Origin: Leptodontidium sp. MPI-SDFR-AT-0119
Taxonomy: Eukaryota > Ascomycota > Leotiomycetes > Helotiales > Leptodontidiaceae
Length of the DNA: 64,000 bases
Assembly: GCA_020726505.1 (NCBI GenBank)
Contig: JAHLEZ010000003.1
Coordinates: 2,294,001 to 2,358,000 of the forward strand
Reading direction: 5' to 3'
Of the stretch, positions 1-10,027 are shown in pieces. Each line of letters begins with the position of its first letter. Positions within the stretch are counted from its first letter, which is position 1. The notes under the pieces were generated by a model. It searched no databases. It worked only from the letters and a program-made list of their open reading frames with translations, and had not been told where the DNA came from. The position numbers and the translations under genes are program-made.

Positions 1-2
1 GC

Positions 3-506
3 TATGGCACATGTACTCCAATAAGTCTCGATGGTCGTTGTGGCGCTGCCTCTACAACTGGAGCGACCTGTGTCGGGAGCTCTTTTGGTCAATGCTGCTC
101 TGTGAAAGGAAACTGCGGCGATTCAGCTGCTTTTTGTGCTGTCGCGAACCTTTGCCAGCCTATGTTTGGTACTTGCAGTCCTACGAGTACAGACGGAAAA
201 TGTGGTGCGGCTTCAAGTTCGAAGGCATCCTGTAGCGGCAGCACATTCGGAAATTGCTGCTCCGTGAAAGGAAACTGCGGTGGCTCAGATGCCTTCTGTG
301 CTACTAACAATCTTTGTCAACCTAACTTTGGAACGTGTTATCCGACGAGTCTTGACGGGAAATGTGGCAGTGCCTCATCTACAAGCGCATCGTGCAGCGG
401 CAGTACGTTCGGAAAATGTTGCTCTGTGAAGGGGAATTGCGGGGATACAGCTGCTTTCTGTGCAGTGTCAAATCTTTGCCAGCCTACTTTTGGCACCTGT
501 ACATAA
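3..506 (+). CDS. Tandem hevein-type chitin-binding protein, 3' end
   Basis: Reading frame 3 is open from the window edge to a TAA at 504-506, so the gene starts to the left. The visible part is three complete copies, plus the tail of a fourth, of a 54-residue (162-nt) module. Each module carries eight cysteines in hevein (ChtBD1) order: an RCG/KCG start, a C, a CC pair in the FGxCCS context, then four further C residues ending in FGTC. Linkers of the form SPTSxDG are Ser/Thr-rich. Hevein modules bind chitin (GlcNAc polymers). In fungi such repeat proteins are usually secreted and act in wall remodelling, or shield or attach to wall chitin. No catalytic domain or signal peptide is visible because the 5' part is missing. 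The family call is firm; whether an enzyme domain lies upstream is unknown. Confidence 0.85.
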   Translation, partial: YGTCTPISLDGRCGAASTTGATCVGSSFGQCCSVKGNCGDSAAFCAVANLCQPMFGTCSPTSTDGKCGAASSSKASCSGSTFGNCCSVKGNCGGSDAFCATNNLCQPNFGTCYPTSLDGKCGSASSTSASCSGSTFGKCCSVKGNCGDTAAFCAVSNLCQPTFGTCT

Positions 507-2836
507 TTTTGTCGTCGAGATACTCTTCTCTATGCATCAGCCTTTGTTGACACACTTGCAGAGGGGTTGTTATTGCTAATGCACATATTTCTCTGTTTGA
601 CACCGCTTCCAAAAGGAACAAATTTACGGTTTGCCATTCAGCTATCTCGTTTCGAGTATCCTAATGCAAAACTCTGTGGCAGACTCATTAAACAGGTGAT
701 CTTCGCGCTGGAGATGGCTTTGGTAATCCAAGCTTGGATAATTCTGGAACCTCTTCACTGGGTATAAATGATGACGAATGGTATGCGATGATGCCGTTGA
801 GACCATTGCTGAAGGCGTTTTATTTTTATTTTTTTGTTTTTAAGAGATAGTGTGTGGGGTGAAGAGGGGAAGTACAAGAGGGGAAATGAGGGGAAAGACT
901 GTATGCGATGTGCAACAGAAAGGGTTCAGAAACATAAAATGGGGGAAAGGAAGGTAAGAGAGGGGGGAAGGTAAGAGAGGGAGGGGAAAGAGGGGAAATG
1001 GAATTGCGACGTGCAACAAACAATTGAACAAGATGGGATTGTACCTGAGTAGGTGAAAATGAAGGGGAAGAAGAAGTGAGGGCTGAGATGACTATGTTCT
1101 GAGACCTGGGTTACATAGATATTTACCTGTTTCATCAAGAAAGTGATGGAGATGAAGGGAATTATTTTGTGTTGGGAGATCTGCTATAGTGAATACCGAT
1201 ATTTTTGAACCTGTAGTTCCTTATTTTACTTATTTACGATCTATAGATAGTATATATATATATATATAAATATATTTACTTCGCGACATTTCTTTCCCCC
1301 AAGCCCCAGCCACAACCAAGCCCCAAAAACTCCACACCCATTACTCTCCTCCTCAATTCTCAACTCCCGGTGTTCAAGACAAATGCCGCTCTATTTGCTA
1401 TCGTGACCAACCTCTCACCACCAGAGAAAGCCCAGACACGCCCACGTCTCCGCTCAACGTGCTAAACACCTAATCTAGGGATTTCGGAAACCGGCAATAC
1501 CTCATCAACTTACCATACTAAACTAACACAAACCAAGTGTGCGGGCAAGTGTTTGCAAAGTCCAGAAGAACTTCTAACCACTCCCCATAAGAGTAGCACA
1601 CCTGTACTAGCCCGGAAGGCCTCGCCGAAAAGTTACAGAACGAGCCTCTCTATTGTCTACAGTACGGACGTAAATTTGTCTCCTCTCTAATTAATACTAC
1701 TACTACTCGAGTACTGCTATCACTTCTCCTAATATCTGCCACTAATGAGAAAAGACAAAGGCTGGCGATTTATCTCCCGGCGTTTCCGTTATCAATTCAG
1801 TAGCATGCAATATGTCTCCTGACTAATGAAACTTGCCTATTGAGTGAGAAATACCATGCATAGTTAACTTCGTGCATCGTTAAGAGTTGCCTTGGTTGTA
1901 GAAGCACGAGGGAGGGAGGTAGGGAGAAAGGAGTTGAAGAGTGGGATGAAAAAGATGGGGAATGGAATGGAATTGTGGGAAGACTATGCTAGGTCCTGGA
2001 TCGTTGACTACTTACTTTGCAGGCTGCTTTTTAAGCCGAGGAATCCTGATGACCCATAAGTGATGTTTGATTGAGCATCGTGACCACAGATCAGTGTGTA
2101 AACGACGAGGGGTTTCGGGAGGAGACATATGGATTTACAGTTAGAAACGGGGTAGTGCCAACAAGACTCAAGTGAAAGCTCTTGGTTCGAGTTGCTTGTA
2201 TATTCGGAGGCAAACATACCTAAACGATAACCAAATGGATTGATCACTCGATCTGTGAAAAAATGTCGGGGGAAGGAATCACAAGCGAAATGAAACTCAT
2301 GTGGAGAAAGAATTCATTCTATCAGTCGAACGAATCCCCTCGTTATGCAAGACCAACCACCTCGCAATTGAAAGGAAAAAGACTGAACGCCACCTATCAA
2401 AACACCGCACCACAACTCGACAACACATACAACCTTGCTAACACTCGGTGTCCCAACCCATTCAACTTCACTCTCCGCTCTACTAGAACCCAAATCGGAG
2501 ACATGCGCAAGGCAGCAGCAGGAGGGAAAGGCAGAAAACAAACAAAAAACGAACGCGTCGCATTCATTCCAAAGGAATTTCCTAGTGAAACCCTTCTTTC
2601 CTTCCCAATGCATGTTGCCCTCTCGCCTCGCCTCGCCTGCCTACCCGAGAGACAGAGAGACAAACCAAACACCATCCTTCCCACCGCCGATGATACAACC
2701 AGAGCAAAGAGAGATCATTCACAATGCAAAGACCAGATTTCCACCACTCCAGTTCCGTCCATCATCCATCTGTGCATTTCCAAGCAAAGCCCTTAATGAA
2801 CCATGAAAAACTCCGTCCCTGACATTTGATGAAGGC
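507..2836. other. Intergenic, no gene recognised
   Basis: No ORF here resembles a known family. The stretch contains purine-rich GGGAAG-type sequence (about 840-1010), a (TA)9 microsatellite at 1251-1268 and the 3' flank of ccr4. The plus-strand ORFs at 2263-2806 are antisense to the ccr4 3' flank and have low-complexity translations. Confidence 0.6.
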
Positions 2837-5199
2837 TTAGTTCCGCCGACGATCGCTACTCCGACTTGAAGGGCCGAAGTCTGGCTCTGTAAGCTTTTGC
2901 TTAGCCTTGCTGCCCTTGACTGCGAATTCTGCCATGAGTGACAGGTGATCACTTGGATAATGGTAGTTGGGGAACCCTGGAACGGTCTTCATGTATTCGG
3001 GATCAACTTGTCCAAGAAGCGAGATATTCTCCAGCGCATTAGTCGAATACCAAATATGATCGATGATACCCTTAAAGGTAGGCACATAATTTGTGAATGG
3101 TACCGCGACAGGAGTCTTGTCAAGGTTGGTGTACGCTGATCTCAAAGAAAATGGATGCTCTATGCCACCGCCCTCCTTGGTGAAGTTTCCATAAGACCGG
3201 CCACCAAGCTCGGGATGGTTGGGTCTGACAGCTCCCTTGGCCAACAACTCAAATACACTAGAATCCGGTGTTGAGTTTTGATCGGCACATATCACCAGTG
3301 GTATTGCACTCTTGTTTGCGTACTCCTTCGATGGCTGGGGAGTGGGTTCTGGAGGCGCGTCCTGGTCCGCGTTCTCATCCGCCAACACATATGCCTTCTT
3401 GTCCTTGCAGGCAGGCCAAGTCGCATACTTCTCAGCTAATCTGCTGACCTCGCCAATCAAGATCGCCGTTTGGATCAGCTTGACATCTGCATAGGCAGGA
3501 TCCCAGAATAAGTGGGTATTCACAAGGATTAATCGTGACCCTGTTTGCCTATTCTCAAAGAACGTCGCAACCCCAATATGATCTCTTGGCATGATTCTGT
3601 TGAAGATGTCATGTTGATTTTTCATGTCCGGCCTATTGATAGCGACGCTCTTGAAATCAATGAGGTGCTTATCAAGGAGGATGTATTTGTTTGACTTGTA
3701 AAAAGTTGCACAACCATCCACCGTCTTCGCGTCCTTCTCAGACATTGTATTGGCACGTCCTCTTGGCCAGAAAACACCTTTGTACTCGTTGTACGCAAGT
3801 TTCATGCTGAAGAATTCCCTGAAAGTGTCTGTATCGACTTCTTGCAAGCACACGAAATCCGCATCGTTGGCTCGAATATCCGCAAGAATCAGGTCCTTTC
3901 GATAATCCCAATCCAAAGCTTGTACTGCGCTGTATCCATACATCTTTCGAGTGCATGCTTGGTCGGAAAGGATGTTGAAAGAATAGACTTTAAATCTCTC
4001 TTGGTTGGGGTTTGCTTCACCTTCTTGCAGCTCAACGATTTCACGGGCATTGGGAGGCATAGGGACTAAGTCCGGTCAGCATTTCATCATTATCTGGAGG
4101 TATATAACTTACTCTGAGCCTTATTCTGGAGATGTTCTATGAGAGATTGTGTGCCCCGTTCCATGATCTCTGTCTTCAGGTCTGGTGCCAGCGGGTTGCC
4201 TTCGATACCCAACATCTCCAAATGGAACAAAGACCCAAGTTCGCTGGGAAGTGTTTGTATCATATTGTCAAATACCAGCAGCTCCTTCAGAAACACGCAC
4301 ATGCCCAATTCCGGAGGTAATTCGGTCAACTGATTGTTTGAAGCATCGAGATGTTCAAGGGAACGTAAATGGCGGATCGAAGGTGGCAACCGCAAGAGCT
4401 TGTTTGATGCTACATACAACTTTTTCAAGAAGTCGTATTTGAAAACAGGTTCCGACAGAACTTTGAGTCCCTGGCCACTAAGATCCAAGCTGAACCATTC
4501 TTGTCGTTGCTTAGTAGGTTGATTGGACATGCGGCCGAGGTTTTCGGAGCTCTCTTGCGCGTCTGGATCTGGTGCAGGCACAGGTGCTATGCCTCTGTTC
4601 TCCCCAGCCTTGACCCTGGCATAGTGGTTGGGAGCTCCATCTTGCATATGTGCATGTGCCTTTTCGGTTTCCTTGTGCATTTCCAGTTGCTTCGCCCAGT
4701 GTTCGTTGATTTGTACTGCCTGACCTCCACGAGTTGTCGCCGAGTGCCCATTCTGAAGAGCATGTGGTGTAAAGCTTGGAGTTGCAGAGGACATTACTCC
4801 CGACGAGTAGCTCTGGTGATGACTTGTAATCGCCCCGTTGGTCGCGTGCGTGGCATGGTCTTGCTGAAGATTGGCGTGATGTTGGGAATGATGTTGCTGG
4901 CTATTCTGGTGTTGGAAATTGGGGTACATCATTGGCATCCCCCGCCCTGGTCCTCCATTAACACGGCCATGCTGCCCTTGCTGATGACCCTGGTTGAACA
5001 TTCCGTACAGATTTGGCGCGGGTGAGTGAGAGTCTGGAGACCGGGAAGGAGAAGGTGTATCGGCGTTGAAGACGGATCTAATGTTATTGGGTGGGGTGCT
5101 GTTTCGAATGATCTGCTGTCTTGGATGATGCTGTTGCGCGTGTTGTGGGTAATAGAAACTCGCAGCACTCTGCTGTGGGAATCTGTAAGCATCTGCCAT
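2837..5199 (-). CDS. ccr4: CCR4 poly(A) deadenylase (CCR4-NOT catalytic subunit)
   Basis: CDS complement(join(2837..4065,4113..5199)), 771 aa. The 47-nt intron has a GTAAGT donor and CTTAG acceptor and joins ...NKAQ-I-PMPPNAREIV... in frame. The N-terminal ~220 residues are Q/H/P-rich and disordered. A short leucine-rich repeat region follows (about residues 225-345), which in yeast contacts CAF1. The C-terminal ~400 residues form an endonuclease/exonuclease/phosphatase nuclease. Metal and catalytic positions can be read: N in FSFNIL, E in CLQEVD, the NTHLFWDP block, D and N in CADQNSTPD, and the terminal PSDH. The usual GDFNS is ADQNS here, but the key D and N remain. The enzyme shortens mRNA poly(A) tails in the cytoplasm as part of CCR4-NOT. 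The start is the ATG at 5199, which opens the Gln-rich N-terminus typical of fungal orthologues. Confidence 0.95.
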
Positions 5200-7230
5200 C
5201 TAAATCCACCGCGGATAGAGAGGGCAGCGGCGTTGGCTCCGAATCGCGAGCGCAGGCCGTGGAGGAGGGTGGAAACCTTGGGTGGTTTATGTAGGGGATT
5301 TGGAGAGCGGGGATCGGATCTTTCTTCGTTGGCACATAGGTCTGCTGAAGGGGGCGTCCGAGCATCTACCAAGATTGAGGCCCAAAGGATGAGACCGCAG
5401 CCAGGTCTCTGGCGCTTTCAGGAGTAATGTACGGGGTGGTGTTGAGGTCCTCGAGCTGCGGGAGAGCTTCAGGGTCGGGGTCGGGGGCTGGTGCCGGTAG
5501 AAAGGTATGCTGGGTCGGCAGATAGATACTCGAAATGGGAGGAGGTAGGTAGGTAGTATATGTCGACAGTCGAGGTAGTAGCCAACTGGATGTTGAGCAA
5601 GTAGGTAAGCAACTGGTGATGCGCAATGGCCAGATTTGGTCGATTGTGAATTGATCTTGCCAGGACGTTGAGCAGTCTCGTACCTTGAGGAGCGCGAATT
5701 CTTCAATACAGTCCTGGATCTGGTTGATTGCAGAGCAGATGACTTGTCGTGATGCTGCTTTCTCTTGACTGTTCGAGAGGTTGACAGCTTCACCTTCAAA
5801 TCCGCGATGGTCATGTCACGTGAATGAGGCTAGACCGGATTTGGATCGCGTGGCTGGGGAGGAGAATGGTAGTTGAAGGCAAAACTTGGGGGGTTGAGTA
5901 CCGACAAAGAATCCGAAACCGAAAAGATATTTTTAAATTGAGTCTAAATTTTTAAAAGTCTGCACACTTGATTAAGACAAATTGTTGGTTTAGCTTGTCC
6001 GATATCATTACCGGAACAAGTTCATATCGTGTTTTTAACAAGCTCCTGCGCTAGAGCTCAGCTCCCAGACATATCTATTCTCGTTTGACCATCCACGCAA
6101 ACGGGCCGTCAGCCATTTACCTTTCTAAAGAAAAGAAAGCGATACTTTTTCTACCAGTTTCTTGAATTCCCGTTCTCACTTGGTCTCTGATATGTCTTGC
6201 AGAGCGTTTAATCGCTCCTTGTAATCTACGAACTCCAGCGGCGCATGGAGCAAAAATCATAAAGTGTTTCAAAAACGTGTTATATCTGGCTATCCATCAG
6301 ACTCATGGCAATCCACTGTCTTATCATCTTCATCTGTAGGTCCGAGACAGACCAAGGCAAAGTCACTTCTGTAATTCTGCTGCACATTGATAATTAATAT
6401 CAAGGAGTAATTTAATATTGGCGATCTTGTGGCAGCCAACAAACTTGTTCCAATTTTCCTTACTTTATCTTCTTTCTTGAGTTATTCCATCATGGGAGAA
6501 CCTAGAACCTAGAACATCATACATTGGATTTTTTGGAGGGCATCATTGGTAGTAGAAGCAACTTTCTTCCGCACGAATCATGGTACAGTCGGGAGAAACA
6601 GTGCTCCTAGCCAACCGCGCATGACACATTCTATTAAACATAGCGACTTGTATCGCCACATATGTCATTTCCTAGGCAATGTCTAGCTCCCATATGCATC
6701 CAGAGACCAGGGCTTAACATCAAACTTTTACCTGACGTCTAAGTTATTTCCATGAGTCGGTACCGGGATATCCTGCTCAACAAAGTGGATATCTGGACAC
6801 AGCTTCCCCATCTGCTTCACGGCCACTGCATACCCAACCTCACAGCTTCTCACCTCCCTGAGCTTGGTCGTTCGGAGGCCCATCATCAACGCGGAACCGT
6901 GATGAATTCGAGCCTGTATTACTGATCGATGAATCATGATCCAATCCGAGATGAGGCCAAAGTGGTGCATTCGTCAACCAGTGAGCTGATGATCTCGCAC
7001 CACAATCCTCGTCTGTGGAGGAAATTGGGGCCATCCATGGCCTTGCAATGTTGTTCAGTCAATCAACTTGACTCCTCGACGTCGGACAGGACCGAGGTCA
7101 TGTCTTGTCATATCGTTGACGGAGCGCACGATATCTCTTCAGATAGTACCTAGTACCAGTCAGCTTGAGCCTCAATGTCGCTCTGAACTCAAGAGTCTCC
7201 ACAGCGCAGCTATTCCTGGAATATTCAACT
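5200..7230. other. ccr4 5' flank and intergenic, no gene recognised
   Basis: A 175-codon ATG-initiated ORF lies on the minus strand at 5287-5814, directly upstream of ccr4. Its translation is low complexity (S/T/R/P-rich) and it is probably leader or promoter sequence, at most an upstream ORF. From about 5930 to 6700 the DNA is AT-rich with no coding pattern. Minus-strand ORFs at 6728-7034 match nothing I recognise. Confidence 0.5.
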
Positions 7231-7599
7231 TACAAAGCTTCGATTTCTGCACATTGTCAGTGTCAACATTCTTCAATGTAAGCGGGGAGAATCAATATGT
7301 CATACCTTTCTTGACGAATTCTGCTCTCTTGATTCCCTGACGAATCTCTTCCTCATCCGTCAAAGCTGCGTTACTCATGAACGCCTTGTGCAGTCTTGGG
7401 CGGAAATAATCAAACCCCAAAGGATAGCCCCGACCGAGATTCAAAAGCTCTGGTATTAAGTTAGCAATGCAATACAGTCTTGTGACTTAGGAGGCTATGT
7501 ATATCATCATGCCAGTCTTAGACTTTGTAGAATCGGGAGCTGTGTACCTTTGTAAATAGAGATGACCTCTCTCCTCAGAGCTGGATTTGGGGTTGACAT
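7231..7599 (-). CDS. LYR-motif mitochondrial protein, ETFRF1/LYRM5-like
   Basis: CDS complement(join(7231..7247,7306..7449,7548..7599)), 70 aa, built from three short exons. Introns are 98 nt (GTACAC...CCAG) and 58 nt (GTATGA...GCAG). The first exon carries the LRREV-x-SIYK start of the Complex1_LYR fold. The second carries LLNLGRxYP, the DYFRPRL segment and a helical [19 protein letters not shown] stretch. The third contributes only EIEAL and the TAA stop. This order matches the LYRM5 (ETF regulatory factor 1) branch, whose members act in the mitochondrial matrix with acyl carrier protein, and in animals regulate electron-transferring flavoprotein. The protein is shorter at the C-terminus than animal LYRM5. 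The gene is divergent from the thioesterase gene at 7888, with 288 bp between start codons. Confidence 0.85.
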
Positions 7600-7887
7600 C
7601 TTGTATATTTCTCTATTGTGGAAGCTTGATAAAAGTCTCAAGTTCCACAGAAAATAATAAAAGTAAGAAAGCTCCTTCTCAGCCGCGGAATACCAAACAA
7701 GGATTCTATGGCGATGAAAGCGAGCACTTATTCCCCCACGATTACCCACTCCATTCCTTGCGGCCGCATCGGCCCGAGATAGGAGCTTTGCCGAAGAGCT
7801 CAAGCTCCCCTCCAAACAACAACACTTCGTCCTGCTTAAGGCCTGTTCGGTTCCACAGGTACGACTTTTACAATATCCATATTCATA
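7600..7887. promoter_or_regulatory. Shared divergent promoter, LYR protein / thioesterase
   Basis: The 288 bp between the two ATGs must contain both 5' UTRs and both promoters. Both neighbours are predicted mitochondrial proteins, so co-regulation from this interval is plausible. That is inference: no specific factor-binding site was identified. Confidence 0.45.
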
Positions 7888-8993
7888 ATGAAAGTCAGAC
7901 TTCGAACCCAACCCCAGGCCCCCCAATTCCTCCTCCCTGCCTTCAACAAACAGAACATCCGCACCTTCTCCATTTCCCTCCCACGGTCCTCGAATCCCTC
8001 CTCCACACCCTCTACCCCCGCACCGGCTACGCACAACGCAAGATGGCTTTCAGATATCAAAGCCCGGATAGGAAAATGCATAATGTTTGGCATGTCAGGG
8101 AAACAAACACAAGAGGCTGCAACAGTGATGAAAGCCATTGGAGAGGAATGGCGTGCTCTGGTCGCGGGACGAGAGGGTTTCCTGGTTGGGAGGAAGAGGG
8201 CAGGATTGTTAAGACACGCTGTTGTTTGGGGGGAGATGGATAGAATGGTTTGTTTGTCCTCTTCTGGAATTATTTTCGGTTTGTGGAGGTTACATTTGAG
8301 GACAATGGCTGATTTTAAGTGGGATTCTAGGAGCATGTTAATAATGTTATGTATATACGATATGCAGAATCGGCGCGAGTCAATTGGGCCTACAATTACG
8401 CGGTACATATTGACCCTGAGAATGGTAAGGAGTGGATGGACTCAGTGACGCCGAATGGATTCGGAATGATCTTGAAATCAATGAAGACGGACTACAAATT
8501 CGTAAAGTCTCCCATCTGCGGCTTGCAACAGAAAGATACTGACTGGTGTAGCCAATGACTTGGCCAGATCACATCTCCGTCTTCCACAAGCTTTCATATC
8601 TACCTTCGGCCTCGGAATCTTCGTTCGTTCTAGATGTTATGATTTTATCTGAGCTGCACCAGAGACCGGCTGCTAGATGCGTTGAGGATATTGCGGTTTA
8701 TGATTATCTGAAGAAGAAAAAGGCGACGATTAGGCCTTTTATGCTCAAGGCTTTTGAGCAAACTTGGGCGGAGCAGGAAGTAAGTTCCCAATTGCACATC
8801 GGGCCAATTTGGACATGTGCATATACGAAGTCTTGTGGCGGGAGAATGAAAGGCACATGCTAACTTTGGATAGGCTGAGAAAGTAAGAGTTGAGAAGAGA
8901 ATACGTGAGATAGAGATTACAGTAAGGGACATCGAAAAGGCGACTTGGGATCGACCAGATGCCGTTGAGGATATGGGTGGGGGGAGTAGGTAG
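7888..8993 (+). CDS. Mitochondrial hot-dog thioesterase (4HBT_2 type)
   Basis: CDS join(7888..8247,8331..8501,8552..8779,8874..8993), 292 aa. Introns are 83, 50 and 94 nt with GT...TAG ends; all junctions are in frame. The N-terminal ~45 residues are Arg/Ser/Pro-rich and lack acids, as in a mitochondrial presequence. The thioesterase core spans roughly residues 118-245. Exon 1 ends in GEMDRM and exon 2 begins with E-HVNNVMYIRYAESARVNW, which is the hot-dog motif with the conserved HVNN. Exon 3 begins at PMTWPD and includes the HQRPAARCVEDI strand. The C-terminal exon is a charged helix ending in a Gly/Ser tail. Members of this family hydrolyse acyl thioesters, probably acyl-CoA; the substrate is unknown. 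Family assignment is firm, specificity is not. Confidence 0.88.
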
Positions 8994-9421
8994 CAAAATC
9001 TACAGTTGTTAAACGAATTGTGATCTACAAATGTGGGTGCCTTTACTGGCTTGAAGGTTCGTTGACAGTTTTTCCCCTTTCAAATTTTGCCAGGAGCCTG
9101 CTACAGAGTCACCTTGCAAGTGGAAATAGGTGAATTCTACTCCTAGTTTACGTGCTATGTCGCAGGCTTGGTCAGGTGCCAGCTCCTGGACGTCGAACAC
9201 CATTCTGTGCTTCAAATGAGCTATATTCAGTTCTCATTCGGCCTAGTATCTCTATTTAGAGTTGAAGAAGGTGTTTTGATATGCCTCAAATCGATTGATC
9301 AAACATCCAGGGGCACGACTGCTTCCAAGGCACAATCATGATTCAAGACTATTCCTTATACACTACTGATTATTTCCAACAGCAAGGCAACGCACAGACG
9401 GACATCTCTAACAACCCAGGC
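8994..9421. other. Intergenic, no gene recognised
   Basis: A 68-codon minus-strand reading frame at 9009-9215 shows no recognisable family. Otherwise this is the 3' flank of the thioesterase gene and of the convergent But2-like gene. Confidence 0.4.
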
Positions 9422-10027
9422 CTAGGTAATGGCAACAAAGAACCCAATCGGACACTTCTTATCACTCTGCAAGAAAGTGAACGTCGTATCGGGACTGCAC
9501 AACAACCCACTGACTTCCAACCTCGCCATACCCGTCTCAATCGCACACCCTTTAACATTAATAGTATACGCATTCCCAGGACTCAACACAGCCGGTGGCT
9601 GAGGCGGGCTCGGTCCAGGAGGAGGTTGCTTGTTATACGTCGTCTGCTCCGTAGCACCAGTGCCAAACGCATATCCCGTAAAAGTAAAATTCCCACCGCC
9701 ATAGTACACATAAAGCAGGGCGCTCTGATCGATCCTCGGGAACAGGAATTCAAGCGTGCAGGTCTTGTCGACGGCGGTAGGTGGAATGACGAGGTTGAAG
9801 ATGGTGCAGAAATCGCCGGGGGTTATGAGTGGGACTTTCGTGGAGCCGAATGCTATATTCGGTGCACTTTTCGACACGGGCACCATGAGTGTTGGGTTGA
9901 GATATTGCCCGGTGAGAGTCCCGTTCGCTGGGCACTTTAAGCGTGCGTGAGCCGAGGACTTCGAGAGCGGCGGCCAATGTGGAGGTTATGAGGAAGGCGA
10001 GGGCGAGAGTAGAGATGAGTGCCTTCA
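9422..10027 (-). pseudogene. But2 C-terminal-domain secreted protein, frameshifted
   Basis: An ATG at 10027 begins a clear signal peptide (MKALISTLALAFLITSTLAAA). About 25 residues later the frame drifts into Arg/His-rich nonsense. One frame over, the conserved body starts at CPANGTLTGQYLNPTL and runs to a stop at 9422. It includes VPLITPGDFCTIFNLVIPP, the YYGGGNFTFTGYAFG block, the Pro-rich linker and the terminal CPIGFFVAIT. This body is the But2 C-terminal (ubiquitin 3-binding) family, common as secreted or wall proteins in filamentous ascomycetes. Joining the two parts needs a frame change near 9940-9965. No usable intron (GT...AG of at least 40 nt) fits there without deleting conserved residues. 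It is therefore a recent pseudogene, a sequencing indel, or a gene with a different first exon. The family is clear; its integrity is in doubt. Confidence 0.7.

Noticed and set aside
2263..2806. Overlapping 177- and 123-codon plus-strand ORFs
   Set aside because: Antisense to the ccr4 3' flank, in two competing frames, with no recognisable sequence.
5287..5814. 175-codon ATG ORF upstream of ccr4 on the same strand
   Set aside because: Low-complexity S/T/R/P-rich translation with no domain; most likely leader or promoter sequence. Not listed as a gene.
9338..9940. 200-codon plus-strand ORF
   Set aside because: It is the antisense shadow of the But2-like gene; the Arg-rich translation mirrors the minus-strand Pro/Thr/Gly codons.
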